In this document: positions 1-8,407 of the stretch, piece by piece | Layout of the letters: each line of letters starts with the position of its first letter | How positions within the stretch are numbered: the first letter of the stretch is position 1 | Source of the DNA: Nitrosomonas sp. | GTDB taxonomy: Bacteria > Pseudomonadota > Gammaproteobacteria > Burkholderiales > Nitrosomonadaceae | Direction: 5' to 3' | DNA length: 42,806 nucleotides | NCBI GenBank assembly: GCA_021604405.1 | Contig: BQJA01000019.1 | Span: 1 to 42,806 of the forward strand | Translations under genes and position numbers: made by a program | Notes under the pieces: generated by a model | Told to the model about the DNA's origin: nothing | The model's database searches: none | What the model saw: the letters and a program-made list of their open reading frames with translations, nothing else

Positions 1-41
1 GCTGCTTTTTGGTTAGTATTACGCTGAACAGTTATAAAAAG

Positions 42-1550
42 TCAATCTTCGCGCCGCAATTGTGGAAACAGAATAACATCACGAATACTGGGACAATCAG
101 CAAACAGCATAACCAGGCGATCGATGCCAATACCCTCACCCGCGGTTGGCGGCAGGCCATATTCCAACGCACGGATATAATCCGCGTCAAAATGCATGGC
201 TTCAGCGTCACCGGCCTCTTTGGCTTTAGTCTGTTCATGAAAGCGCGCCGCTTGATCTTCAGGGTCGTTCAACTCAGAAAAACCATTGGCAATTTCGCGG
301 CCTGCAATATATAGTTCAAATCGGTCGGTTATGTCAGGGTTATTTTCATTGCGGCGTGCAAGCGGCGAAACTTCTGCGGGATAATCAATGATAAAAGTTG
401 GTTCGAAAAGTAGATGCTCAGTCGTTTCGTCAAATAATGAAAGCTGCAGTCCGCCGATCCCATCATTCGGGTTGTATGAAATACCCATTGCTTGTAACTT
501 ATTGATGAGTGCAGTGCGATCATTTAACAGCGTATCAGTGTATTCGGGATGAAATTTCTGGATAGCCTGAGTAATGGTGAGTCGTTGGAAAGGTTGCGCG
601 AGATCAATTTTCCGTTTCTGATAGGTCATGCTGGTTGTGCCGAGTACATTTACAGCCAGGCTGCGCAGCATTTCTTCAGTGAAATCCATTAGATAAACAT
701 AGTCCTGATAGGCTTCGTAGAATTCCAGCATGGTAAATTCAGGATTATGCCGGGTGGAAATGCCTTCGTTTCTGAAATTGCGGTTAATTTCAAAAACCTT
801 TTCCATGCCACCAACAACCAAACGTTTCAGATAAAGTTCAGGGGCGATGCGCAAATATAATGCCATATCCAGCGCGTTGTGGTGGGTTGTGAAGGGCCGG
901 GCAGTCGCACCACCCGGAATCGGGTGCATCATGGGGGTTTCCACTTCCAGATAATCACGCGTGACAAAAAAGTCACGCATTGCCTGAATAATTTTCGAAC
1001 GAATGGTAAAAACCTTACGGGTTTCTTCGTTGGTGATCAGATCAAGGTAGCGTTGGCGATATTTTTGTTCCTGATCTGTCAGCCCGTGAAATTTTTCTGG
1101 TAAAGGGCGGATAGATTTTGTCAGTAATTGTATATGGGTAACACGTATCGAAAGTTCGCCGGTTTTAGTTTTAAAAAGCCTGCCTCGTGCGCCAAGAATA
1201 TCACCCAGATCATACTGTTTGAATGCATCATGCGCCGCCTGGCCGGTATGATCTTTTGAAATATACAACTGAACCCGGCCACTCATATCTTGAATAGTGG
1301 CAAAGCTAGCCTTGCCCATGACCCGTTTCAACACCATCCGTCCAGCCACTTTTACCTCGGTCTGACTGTCTTCCAGCGCTTCTTTGGACTGTTCGTCATA
1401 TTGTTTGTGCAGTTCTGAAGCAAGGCTGTCCCGGCGGAAGGTGTTGGGAAAAGCGACGCCTGTATTGCGCAGTTCGGCAAGTTTGGCACGCCGCTCTGCA
1501 ATAATTTGATTTTCGTCCTGCATAATGGCAGGTTGATTGTCCTGTTTCAT
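42..1550 (-). CDS. lysS: Lysyl-tRNA synthetase, class II
   Basis: This enzyme charges tRNA-Lys with lysine in the cytoplasm. The 502-residue protein has the class II layout: an N-terminal OB-fold that binds the anticodon (about residues 66-145), then the catalytic domain. Motif 2 is visible as FRNEG at 259-263, and motif 3 as GIGIDR at 473-478. Length and termini are those of a complete bacterial LysS. The ATG at 1550 is used; a second Met at residue 10 is possible, and neither has a strong ribosome-binding site. The gene ends 41 bases from the window edge and nothing else of its operon is visible. In betaproteobacteria prfB often lies next to lysS, but the upstream side here is a long AT-rich gap and then a divergent usp gene. 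Confidence 0.97.
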   Translation of the reverse strand: MKQDNQPAIMQDENQIIAERRAKLAELRNTGVAFPNTFRRDSLASELHKQYDEQSKEALEDSQTEVKVAGRMVLKRVMGKASFATIQDMSGRVQLYISKDHTGQAAHDAFKQYDLGDILGARGRLFKTKTGELSIRVTHIQLLTKSIRPLPEKFHGLTDQEQKYRQRYLDLITNEETRKVFTIRSKIIQAMRDFFVTRDYLEVETPMMHPIPGGATARPFTTHHNALDMALYLRIAPELYLKRLVVGGMEKVFEINRNFRNEGISTRHNPEFTMLEFYEAYQDYVYLMDFTEEMLRSLAVNVLGTTSMTYQKRKIDLAQPFQRLTITQAIQKFHPEYTDTLLNDRTALINKLQAMGISYNPNDGIGGLQLSLFDETTEHLLFEPTFIIDYPAEVSPLARRNENNPDITDRFELYIAGREIANGFSELNDPEDQAARFHEQTKAKEAGDAEAMHFDADYIRALEYGLPPTAGEGIGIDRLVMLFADCPSIRDVILFPQLRRED

Positions 1551-2108
1551 GGCAAGGTATGTTGAAAAAACTGGAATTTTGACAATTTTGCTATGCTGTA
1601 GCGGGTCAAAGTTAGTGTTGGGTTATTTTAGTCTTACTGGTTGGGCAGGGATTGTAGCACAGGCGCACACCAATAATGATCCAGTCAGTCATTATTGGTT
1701 AAAATAGCAGGATATTTCGGAAGTTCAGCAGGCATAGATGACTTATATATTAACCAGCTAATCGATACTTGTATCAACCAACATATTTTTTTAATTAATG
1801 CCGGTCGCTGAATAAAATCGCTTATTAGATAGCGCTGATTAAGAACGACTCATTATGGTATATATCATTACATAGCTACTGATATTTCGTATAAACATGT
1901 AAACTAATGCACGACTATCTTTAAATCCTTACTTGTAATGTATAAATGTTTAGGATATAGCCCGGATCAGATAAAATGAATATAAATTTGTACGATTAAT
2001 ATCAATATATTATTGAAAACTTTCTTACTAATTTATTCGGTACAGGCTGTAGCTGGAGAGTTTACGCCTGCGGTGTGTGGAAATGTAAACAATTACAGGG
2101 AACAATTT
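1551..2108. other. AT-rich divergent intergenic region between lysS and usp
   Basis: 558 bases with no convincing gene. It must hold the promoters of lysS (leftward) and the universal stress gene (rightward), but I cannot place either with confidence. An open frame runs in from 2013 ahead of the usp start, but its first 32 residues do not look like a Usp N-terminus. The only clear structure is the inverted repeat at 1669-1699. The rest is rich in TATA-like tracts. Confidence 0.6.
1669..1699. repeat. Inverted repeat, 11-base arms, upstream of lysS
   Basis: The arms ACCAATAATGA (1669-1679) and TCATTATTGGT (1689-1699) are exact reverse complements around a 9-base loop. It lies about 120 bases before lysS, with no gene ending nearby for it to terminate. 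It could be an operator or leader hairpin, or a remnant of an element end. The core ACCAATAAT recurs in a 15-base palindrome at 3530-3544. Confidence 0.6.
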
Positions 2109-2561
2109 ATGAATTTTAATAATGTATTAGTCACGACTGATTTTTCGGATGTTTCGTTAGCTGCATTAACCTATGTTGCTGAAATGAAGGATTGCCAAAT
2201 CACATTATTAAGTGTGTTACAGAGTGGGGATGTGCCACCCGGATTGTTACAACAAATGCCTGATCCTGATGCCGTTAAAAAGTATCGCGAAGATATTTTG
2301 AAGCAAGCTGAGATTAAGCTTGATTCAATTGCCAAGGAATACTTTATAGATATGAATGCCCGCACCAAAATTCTTCTTGGCGATGAAGATCCTGCAGTGG
2401 AAATATGTAAATATGCAGATAACAATAATATGGATACGATTGTAATTTCAGGACAAGGTAGAGGTTCACTAGGCAATTTGTTTATTGGCAGTACCGTGCA
2501 AAAAATACTCAGAATGACAAAATTGCCAGTGATAGTCATACCCAAAGAACAGCAATCCTGA
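2109..2561 (+). CDS. Universal stress protein, UspA family
   Basis: A cytoplasmic nucleotide-binding stress protein of 150 residues, the usual length of a single Usp domain. It begins with the family's typical strand and DFS motif (NVLVTTDFSD). Near the end it has the ATP-binding signature G-2x-G-9x-G(S/T), seen as GQGRGSLGNLFIGST. The ATG at 2109 follows an AGGGA at 2098-2102; an upstream in-frame start at 2013 would add 32 residues that do not resemble the family. The gene stands alone, 150 bases ahead of ureE. Its exact role cannot be read from the sequence; Usp proteins respond to starvation, redox or other stress. Confidence 0.9.
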   Translation: MNFNNVLVTTDFSDVSLAALTYVAEMKDCQITLLSVLQSGDVPPGLLQQMPDPDAVKKYREDILKQAEIKLDSIAKEYFIDMNARTKILLGDEDPAVEICKYADNNNMDTIVISGQGRGSLGNLFIGSTVQKILRMTKLPVIVIPKEQQS

Positions 2562-2713
2562 GCAGTTGTAAATCATAAAATCCCAGACAATCAAGTTGAG
2601 CGATTTTGTTATAACGATGGATTGGTGAGGCTTGTATAGATCAGACCTTTCTGGTTGTGGCTGAGTTTAAAATAATGCCGTCATTACAATTTTTCCATTA
2701 TTAAGGAGTAAGA

Positions 2714-3238
2714 ATGCTTACATTGAATGCAAAAATAGCACAAGCAGAAACGGTTTCTGCGCAACTTGTTTTACCTTACGAGTTACGTGAAAATAGTCGC
2801 TTGCGTACCGCTCTTGCATCTGGAGAAGAAGTTGCCATTTTCATGGATCGCGGTACTGTTTTGCGTAACAATGACTTGCTCCAGAGCGATGATGGCAGAG
2901 TCGTACAGATCATAGCGGAAGAAGAGCCGACATATCGAATTACCTGTGACTCAACGCTGCAGCTATTGCGATGCGCTTTTCATCTTGGTAACCGGCATAC
3001 CCAAACTCAGGTTGGAGACGGCTTTTTACGTATTGTTCAAGACAGCGTGCTGAAAGAAATGTTAGCCGGACTGGGTGCGACGGTAGTCGAAGAAAATGCA
3101 CAATTCGAACCTGAATCGGGCGCGTATGGCGGCGGACATCATCATCATGGAGAAAATGAGCATAGTCATTCTCATGGTCCGCTTGCACCGATTCCTGCGC
3201 GGCAGAAGATTCATCGTGGGATGGATGTGAATGAATAA
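2714..3238 (+). CDS. ureE: Urease accessory protein UreE (nickel chaperone)
   Basis: UreE binds Ni(II) and hands it to the UreDFG-apourease complex during metallocentre assembly. The 174-residue protein has the N-terminal peptide-binding domain (about 1-72) and the metal-binding domain with the conserved FHLGNRH segment (His90, His95). It ends in a His-rich tail: HHHH at 142-145 and HSHSH at 150-154. A good AAGGAG lies 8 bases before the ATG. The position is unusual: ureE normally sits between ureC and ureF, but here it is about 5 kb upstream of ureD, separated by a metal ABC transporter and a porin. No second ureE is seen in the ureC-ureF gap. It is complete and looks functional. Confidence 0.96.
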   Translation: MLTLNAKIAQAETVSAQLVLPYELRENSRLRTALASGEEVAIFMDRGTVLRNNDLLQSDDGRVVQIIAEEEPTYRITCDSTLQLLRCAFHLGNRHTQTQVGDGFLRIVQDSVLKEMLAGLGATVVEENAQFEPESGAYGGGHHHHGENEHSHSHGPLAPIPARQKIHRGMDVNE

Positions 3239-3567
3239 CAAGTAATGAGCTGGAGCGTCGCGGTGATTACCTGCTTAAAACGTTATCCATTTCTTTCGAC
3301 GCGCGGACCGTATCGCAATAAATAGTATATAGCCACATTTTGTGGCGCTTTGCCGGCTGAACTGGCAATAATAGGCCGTGTGAAAGTATGCGCATAAAGA
3401 GTAGATTGTTTGGCTGTGTTGACGATAACGAATGCAGCAGTCAAGCAATGGTGTCCAGTTAAATGGTGAAAACTGCCCATTGAGAAAGTGAACTTTTTTT
3501 AACAATTCAATATAAAGACGCGTCAACAAAACCAATAATTGGTTAACTATCAGGTTCTTGTGTGCGA

Positions 3568-3584
3568 TGTATTGTTAATATACA
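3568..3584. promoter_or_regulatory. Candidate metalloregulator site (imperfect palindrome)
   Basis: The 17-base TGTATTGTTAATATACA has 5-base outer arms (TGTAT/ATACA) and an AT-rich centre, about 135 bases before the binding-protein gene. The general look (TGT-AT-rich-ACA) is similar to Fur/Zur-family sites, but it does not match a consensus closely. This is a guess from layout. Confidence 0.25.
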
Positions 3585-3619
3585 AAATGTTAAATGGCGA
3601 TGTTAATACCCTCTACATG

Positions 3620-3643
3620 CTACGCAGCATGAGTGCTGCTTAG
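3620..3643. promoter_or_regulatory. 24-base inverted repeat upstream of the metal ABC transporter
   Basis: Arms CTAcGCAGCA (3620-3629) and TGCTGCtTAG (3634-3643) pair at 9 of 10 positions around a TGAG loop; the inner six pairs GCAGCA/TGCTGC are perfect. It lies about 75 bases before the start codon. It could be an operator for a metal-responsive repressor or a leader hairpin. Confidence 0.4.
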
Positions 3644-3718
3644 TGTTGATTGAAACAGCAGGTTGCTATTTTCAGCCCAGCATAAACAGCTTTATACTCT
3701 TCCAAGTAAAGGACAATT

Positions 3719-4687
3719 ATGAAAGGATCGCGTTCAATAGTGACCAATCTTCTGATATTGTTGGTAATATTGTTATTTCCAATGGATAGCTTTGCCGTTG
3801 ATTCACGGCAAAATATTAATATTGTTACGACAGTTGCGCCCATTACAAATATTGTTCAGAATATAGTCGGCAGCGATGTAAATGTGACAGGGATTGTTCC
3901 GAATAGCATTGATTCGCATACGTTTGAGCCGGTTCCAACGGATGCAAAATTGTTGGCTAATGCGGATATTATTATTGTAAACGGTCTGGATCTTGAAATT
4001 CCGACATTGAAACTGGCCGAAAAAGTCAAAATGCCGGACACCCCCATTGTGCAGCTGGGCAACAGCACATTGCAAGAAGAGGATTGGCAATATGATTTCA
4101 GCTTTCCACGTGAACTTGGGCATCCCAATCCGCATTTGTGGACGAACATTGCACTCGTAATACGCTATGCGGAGATTATACGGGACAGTCTGGTAACGCT
4201 GAATCCGCGGCATAAGGATACCTACACTAAAAATACGGTTGCCTATGTGGAAAAATTACAGCAACTGGATATCGCTATTTTTAGTTGTGTAGAATCGATC
4301 CCGGAAAATAATCGTAAGTTGATTACTTATCATGATTCATTCGCATATTTTGCGCCGCGTTATGGCATGGAAGTGGTTGCGGCCGTTCAGCCTTCTAACT
4401 TTTCTGAACCTGGACCGCAGGAAGTCATTCGCGTTATTGAGCAGATAAAAAAAGAAGCAATTCCTGCCATTTTTGGTTCTGAAGTTTTTCCCAGCAAGGT
4501 CATGGAACAGATTGCAAGGGAAGCCGGTGCTCAATTTATTGATCAGCTTTCGGATGATGAATTGCCACCTGCGCCAAATAATTCATTTATAGGAATGATG
4601 GCCAAGAATATGCGGATTATGACCGGTGCACTCGGTGGCAATCCAGATTGCGTGGCGGGCATAGATACCAGTAACTTCTTCCCTTGA
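3719..4687 (+). CDS. Metal-binding periplasmic protein of an ABC transporter (TroA/ZnuA family, cluster A-I)
   Basis: A periplasmic receptor for a divalent metal, 322 residues, with a signal peptide ending near SFA at about 24-26. The TroA/PsaA fold's ligands can be placed: His67 in SHTFEP, His139 in HPNPHLW, His205 in YHDSF and an Asp at about 279-280. Three His plus an Asp is the zinc-type or TroA-type set; Mn-type proteins such as PsaA have Glu at the third place. The acidic His-rich loop of ZnuA is not present. AAAGGA precedes the ATG. It overlaps or abuts the ATPase gene, so it is the first gene of a three-gene operon. Zinc is the metal best supported by the ligands; nickel is suggested only by the urease context. 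Confidence 0.88.
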   Translation: MKGSRSIVTNLLILLVILLFPMDSFAVDSRQNINIVTTVAPITNIVQNIVGSDVNVTGIVPNSIDSHTFEPVPTDAKLLANADIIIVNGLDLEIPTLKLAEKVKMPDTPIVQLGNSTLQEEDWQYDFSFPRELGHPNPHLWTNIALVIRYAEIIRDSLVTLNPRHKDTYTKNTVAYVEKLQQLDIAIFSCVESIPENNRKLITYHDSFAYFAPRYGMEVVAAVQPSNFSEPGPQEVIRVIEQIKKEAIPAIFGSEVFPSKVMEQIAREAGAQFIDQLSDDELPPAPNNSFIGMMAKNMRIMTGALGGNPDCVAGIDTSNFFP

Positions 4688-4695
4688 AGCGCAAC

Positions 4696-5487
4696 ATGAA
4701 CCCCGCAGTTTGTTTAAATAACGTGACTGCAGGTTATGACTGCAACATCGTTTTTACACAATTATCGCTGGAAATAGATACAGGTCAATTTGCTGGAATT
4801 GTTGGTCCGACTGGCTGCGGCAAAACGACGCTGCTGAAAACCATTTTAGGCGTTCACCCCATCCTTTCCGGGCAGGTATTATTAAATGGCGAATTAATCA
4901 AGCATAGCGGTCAAGCAAAAAAGATCGGATATGTGCCACAATTAGGGAGCGTGGATTGGAGCTTTCCGGTGACGGTAGAAGAAGTCATCATGATGGGCTT
5001 GTATACGAATAAGCATCTCTGGCCCTGGCCGAGCAAAGAAGAACGCGAACGCGTCCGCGATCTGGCGAATAAACTTGGTATTTACAACTGCCTGCATCAA
5101 CATATTATTCATACCTCGGGCGGCCAACGGCAACGGGCATTTCTTGCACGTGCACTGGTTAATAATCCGCAACTCCTCGTGTTAGATGAACCGACTACCG
5201 GCGTCGACATAAAAACCCAACATGCGGTTTTGCACTTGCTGGGTGATATCAATAGCGAGGGAATAACGATTTTGCTCACAACGCATGACCTCAATGCAGT
5301 CGCCTCTCATTTACCGTGGGTAATTTGTTTTAATAACGGCGTTGTTGCTGAAGGCCGGCCACGCGATATTTTTACCAATGAAATTCTTACTAAAACCTAC
5401 GGTGGTGATATCGTCATCGTTAAACACGGCGATTATTTTTTGATCGCCAACAGCACGCCTTTATATCTTTCCCGAGAAGCCCCGTAA
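4696..5487 (+). CDS. Metal ABC transporter ATP-binding protein (ZnuC/TroB-like)
   Basis: The cytoplasmic ATPase that powers the metal importer. From the ATG at 4696 the Walker A motif GPTGCGKTT is at residues 37-45, followed by a Q-loop (YVPQLG), the signature region and Walker B with LVLDEP, then the H-loop in TTHD. The signature reads TSGGQ rather than LSGGQ, a mild departure. A TTG at 4684, overlapping the stop of the binding-protein gene, would add four residues; the ATG is preferred. It sits four bases before the permease gene, which argues for one transcript and translational coupling. Confidence 0.92.
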   Translation: MNPAVCLNNVTAGYDCNIVFTQLSLEIDTGQFAGIVGPTGCGKTTLLKTILGVHPILSGQVLLNGELIKHSGQAKKIGYVPQLGSVDWSFPVTVEEVIMMGLYTNKHLWPWPSKEERERVRDLANKLGIYNCLHQHIIHTSGGQRQRAFLARALVNNPQLLVLDEPTTGVDIKTQHAVLHLLGDINSEGITILLTTHDLNAVASHLPWVICFNNGVVAEGRPRDIFTNEILTKTYGGDIVIVKHGDYFLIANSTPLYLSREAP

Positions 5488-5491
5488 CGTA

Positions 5492-6403
5492 ATGGAATTT
5501 TTTTTAGCGCCACTGGAATACATGTTTTTCAGACATGGTTTGCTGGCGGCTTTAATGGTGGGTGCTTTATTCGGGTTAATTGGGGTGTACGTTGTATTGC
5601 GAGGTATGAGCTACGTGGGGCATGGCTTATCTCATGCGGCATTTGGTGGCGCTGCTGTCGGATTCGTGTTTAATTTTAATTTTTATGCTGGCGCTGGCGC
5701 GATGGGACTTCTTGCCGCATTGTTAATCAATCGAATTACACAAAGCGGAAAAATCAAGCTGGATGCTGCCATCGGAATTGTCACAACCGCTATATTTGCA
5801 TTGGGCGTGGCGATAATTAGCCGCGTGCGCTCGTTTAACCAAAGCCTAGAGGCGGCATTATTTGGTAATATCCTCGGCATTACTGATCATGATTTAATAA
5901 TTATTGGAATTGTTACTTCCGCCACCATGATTATTATGTTTTTTTTGTATCGGCCATTACTTTTTTCCACTTTTGATAATGAAGCGGCAAAGATCTTTGG
6001 GATAAAAATCAGGCGGGTGCAATTATTATTCACTTTGCTCCTGACATTAGCCATTATCGCTTCAATGAATATAGTCGGTGTCACAATGATTGCCGCCACA
6101 CTGATCATGCCGGCCATGACAGCGCGTATGCTAACGGATAGCTTCGGTTATATACAGATCTATTCGATCATAATCGGTGCGATAACCGGCGTGGGAGGTA
6201 TGTATTTGAGCTATTTTACGGATACGGCCTCGGGTGCGACCATAGTATTATTTGGCGCACTATTATTCTGTCTGTCAACGATTGTCAAACATATTCGGGA
6301 AAGGCGCATTTTGCATGCAAATCTTCATCGTCATGGCAATCTGATTCATTCTCATCCACATGATAGCGACCATGGAATCCAACATGATGCGGACAACAAA
6401 TAA
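5492..6403 (+). CDS. Metal ABC transporter permease (ZnuB/TroC-like) with His-rich C-terminal tail
   Basis: The inner-membrane channel of the metal importer, 303 residues, with about eight to nine hydrophobic segments covering residues 10-270, typical of the ABC-3 family. The family's conserved region is recognisable around NIVGVTMIAATLIMPAMTA. After the last membrane segment, the final 30 residues form a polar tail with eight histidines (from LHANLHRHG to the C-terminus, about 6312-6400). The tail probably lies in the cytoplasm and may bind metal. Such tails are not universal in the family. No further transport gene follows; a porin comes next after 314 bases. Confidence 0.92.
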   Translation: MEFFLAPLEYMFFRHGLLAALMVGALFGLIGVYVVLRGMSYVGHGLSHAAFGGAAVGFVFNFNFYAGAGAMGLLAALLINRITQSGKIKLDAAIGIVTTAIFALGVAIISRVRSFNQSLEAALFGNILGITDHDLIIIGIVTSATMIIMFFLYRPLLFSTFDNEAAKIFGIKIRRVQLLFTLLLTLAIIASMNIVGVTMIAATLIMPAMTARMLTDSFGYIQIYSIIIGAITGVGGMYLSYFTDTASGATIVLFGALLFCLSTIVKHIRERRILHANLHRHGNLIHSHPHDSDHGIQHDADNK

Positions 6404-6717
6404 TATTGTGCCAAGAAAGGAAAAAAGTCATCCATGAAGATCGCGCGCGATTTTTTACGCGTAATTAAGTCCAGATGGATTGTAAACGTGTTTGCAACAT
6501 CGAATCGTAAATATGATTGCGTATTATTATAAAAGTAATTAATATTTTACTGGAAAAGTGTATCGGTAGATTAGAAATGCGGTCTAATGTCAGGAATTTA
6601 AATCTGTTTTTCGTAAATGTAATCGCTTTCGAGTCAGTATAGGAGCGATTTAGGGAACTGCAACTGTGTTTGGTTCGTTTTACTTGGCTGAATCTATCTA
6701 GAGGATGAATTGTAATA
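6404..6717. other. 314-base gap between the metal permease and porin genes
   Basis: No gene seen. At its left end is a weak terminator-like element (6440-6456). Near its right end, arms AATCGCT (6621-6627) and AGCGATT (6644-6650) form an inverted repeat with a 16-base spacer, a possible operator of the porin gene. The middle is AT-rich and should hold the porin promoter. Confidence 0.5.
6440..6456 (+). terminator. Possible weak rho-independent terminator of the metal ABC operon
   Basis: The 12-base palindrome ATCGCGCGCGAT (6440-6451) runs directly into six T residues (6451-6456). The stem can only be about 4-5 base pairs, so it is weak; placement about 40 bases after the permease stop fits. 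Confidence 0.4.
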
Positions 6718-8178
6718 ATGAAAAAAAAAAGGGAGCAAGGAATTTCAGGCGCATTAGTTTGTGATGCAATGACATCTAAAAACAGTTTAGCGCATTTTTT
6801 TTGGGATTTTAAGACGACAATAAATTTTGGCGTGACTGTCTTGGCTTTCGGATTGTTAATCGGGGGTGGGATTCATGTTGCGCAAGCCGACGATTTATTT
6901 GAAGCTGAGCCTGGCCATGACGAAACAGGTGGTGTCGGACATAAAGAAGGGATGGACTGGCACCGTGGCAATGACTTTAATGCCAACCATGCGAAAATGG
7001 GGGATGCTAAGGTCGGTTTTGACAGGTATAAGTTCCGTATGGAACTTGACGAGAATCGCTGGCTGTCACTTGGTGCGGGTTATCGTGGATCAGGCGTGTG
7101 GATTGAAAATCAAGGCGGTGGTAATTACACGAGTGAGTATAGCAATGATAATGCACGTCTTTACCTTAATGGGCAGATCCATAAATATTTTAAGTTTGAG
7201 GTCAATACGGAGTGCTTTTATTGCAATAATACAAGCAAGGGCGACAACCCTAAGCTGTTATACAGTATTCTCGATGCAGTGGGGAAGTTCGAATATAATC
7301 ATCATATTAATGTCTGGGCCGGCCGCATGCTGGTACCCACGGAACGTGGTGAATTAAGCGGTCCTTTCTTTCAGGCGACACACGATCCGTTCAAGACGCC
7401 TTTCTTTCCACAAGACTTTAGTACCAAATTTGGCGATGGCGGGGCGGGACGTTATGGCCGTGATGATGGTGGAACATTTTGGGGAAGTGTCGAGCCCGGC
7501 TTTATGCCTGGCACCTTAGGCTATGCCGCCGGTGTATACAGAGGACTGGAGTCAGCATCAAATTCCGGTCCCAATCAAATTGACAGTGTTTCATGGGCCG
7601 GTCGGCTGACATATAATTTCTTAAACCCCGAGAATAATCCCGGTTATTATACAAGCAGCACCTATTTTGGCGAAGCTGGGGATATTCTGGCGCTTGCTTT
7701 CGGTTTTAATTATCAAGCAGATGGTGCTGGTTCATTGGCAAATCGCAGTAATTTTCTTGGCATTGTCAGTGATCTTCTATTTGAGAAAGTGATGCCCAGA
7801 AACATGGGTGTTTTCACGCTCAATGGCGAATACAAACATTTTTTTGCGGATTACAATACCGCAGCATTTTCGGATCCCGATTGCTTTTGTATTTTTGACG
7901 GCGAATCCTGGACGGTTACAGGACTTTATTTGTTTCCGGCCAAAATTGGCATTGGGCAATTTCAACCATATGGCCGATTCACCAGCGTTATGCCGGATAA
8001 CAGCAGTAATCGTGAAGAAGTTGAGGGTGGCATCAACTACGTGATAGACGGTTTCAATGCACGTATTTCCGCATATTATCAGTATGGCGATTTAGCCACC
8101 AAGGGCATGAATTATGCGCCTGGTGTGGTTGGTGAAAAAGTTAATGTCTTTAAATTGTCATTTCAAATACAGATTTAA
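6718..8178 (+). CDS. Outer-membrane porin, OprO/OprP-like family
   Basis: A predicted 16- to 18-strand beta-barrel porin of 486 residues, exported to the outer membrane. An unusually long N-terminus (about 35 polar residues) precedes a hydrophobic stretch and a signal-peptidase site at about VAQA-DD (residue 57). The mature start is rich in His, Asp and Gly (His in GHDE, GHKE, WHRG, NHAK; 6910-6990). The barrel shows the family's RLYLNGQIHKYFKFEVNTE-type strand and ends in alternating hydrophobic residues (FQIQI), as outer-membrane proteins do. Two close cysteine pairs, ECFYC and DCFC, are present. The substrate is not known. The place between a metal importer and ureD suggests passage of metal, urea or another small solute, which is inference only. 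Confidence 0.85.
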   Translation: MKKKREQGISGALVCDAMTSKNSLAHFFWDFKTTINFGVTVLAFGLLIGGGIHVAQADDLFEAEPGHDETGGVGHKEGMDWHRGNDFNANHAKMGDAKVGFDRYKFRMELDENRWLSLGAGYRGSGVWIENQGGGNYTSEYSNDNARLYLNGQIHKYFKFEVNTECFYCNNTSKGDNPKLLYSILDAVGKFEYNHHINVWAGRMLVPTERGELSGPFFQATHDPFKTPFFPQDFSTKFGDGGAGRYGRDDGGTFWGSVEPGFMPGTLGYAAGVYRGLESASNSGPNQIDSVSWAGRLTYNFLNPENNPGYYTSSTYFGEAGDILALAFGFNYQADGAGSLANRSNFLGIVSDLLFEKVMPRNMGVFTLNGEYKHFFADYNTAAFSDPDCFCIFDGESWTVTGLYLFPAKIGIGQFQPYGRFTSVMPDNSSNREEVEGGINYVIDGFNARISAYYQYGDLATKGMNYAPGVVGEKVNVFKLSFQIQI

Positions 8179-8407
8179 TGCATCGATTTAACATTGACTC
8201 GATTTTTTTCGATTTGGCAGAAAATGTTACAAGTAACTGTCTTTTTATAGTAAACAGGGCTAAAAAAATCGCGTCCGGGTTACGTTATGGGTTTAAAAAG
8301 TATCTTTTGTTCAGTTTCTTGTTTACTTTGATTAAAATCGCGTGTAACTTTTTATCCGGTTATAAGAATGAACTAGTTGTAATTAAGTAATTATCTGGCA
8401 AAAAATA

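Larger units (their letters stand above)
3239..3718. other. 480-base gap upstream of the metal ABC transporter
   Basis: No intact gene that I can support. On the plus strand, one frame from about 3340 to 3530 reads like protein interrupted by several stop codons, so a decayed gene is possible; the minus strand has an open frame of 86 codons without a recognisable product. A 15-base palindrome with arms AACCAAT/ATTGGTT lies at 3530-3544. Two candidate operators for the transporter are listed separately. Confidence 0.5.

Noticed and set aside
3275-3535. 86-codon minus-strand frame between ureE and the metal importer
   Set aside because: No motif, no ribosome-binding site, aromatic/Cys-rich composition typical of chance frames.
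8178-8390. 70-codon open frame after the porin, starting with TAATG overlap
   Set aside because: Lys/Phe/Leu-rich, AT-driven composition, no motif and no ribosome-binding site; could be translated but I cannot support it.
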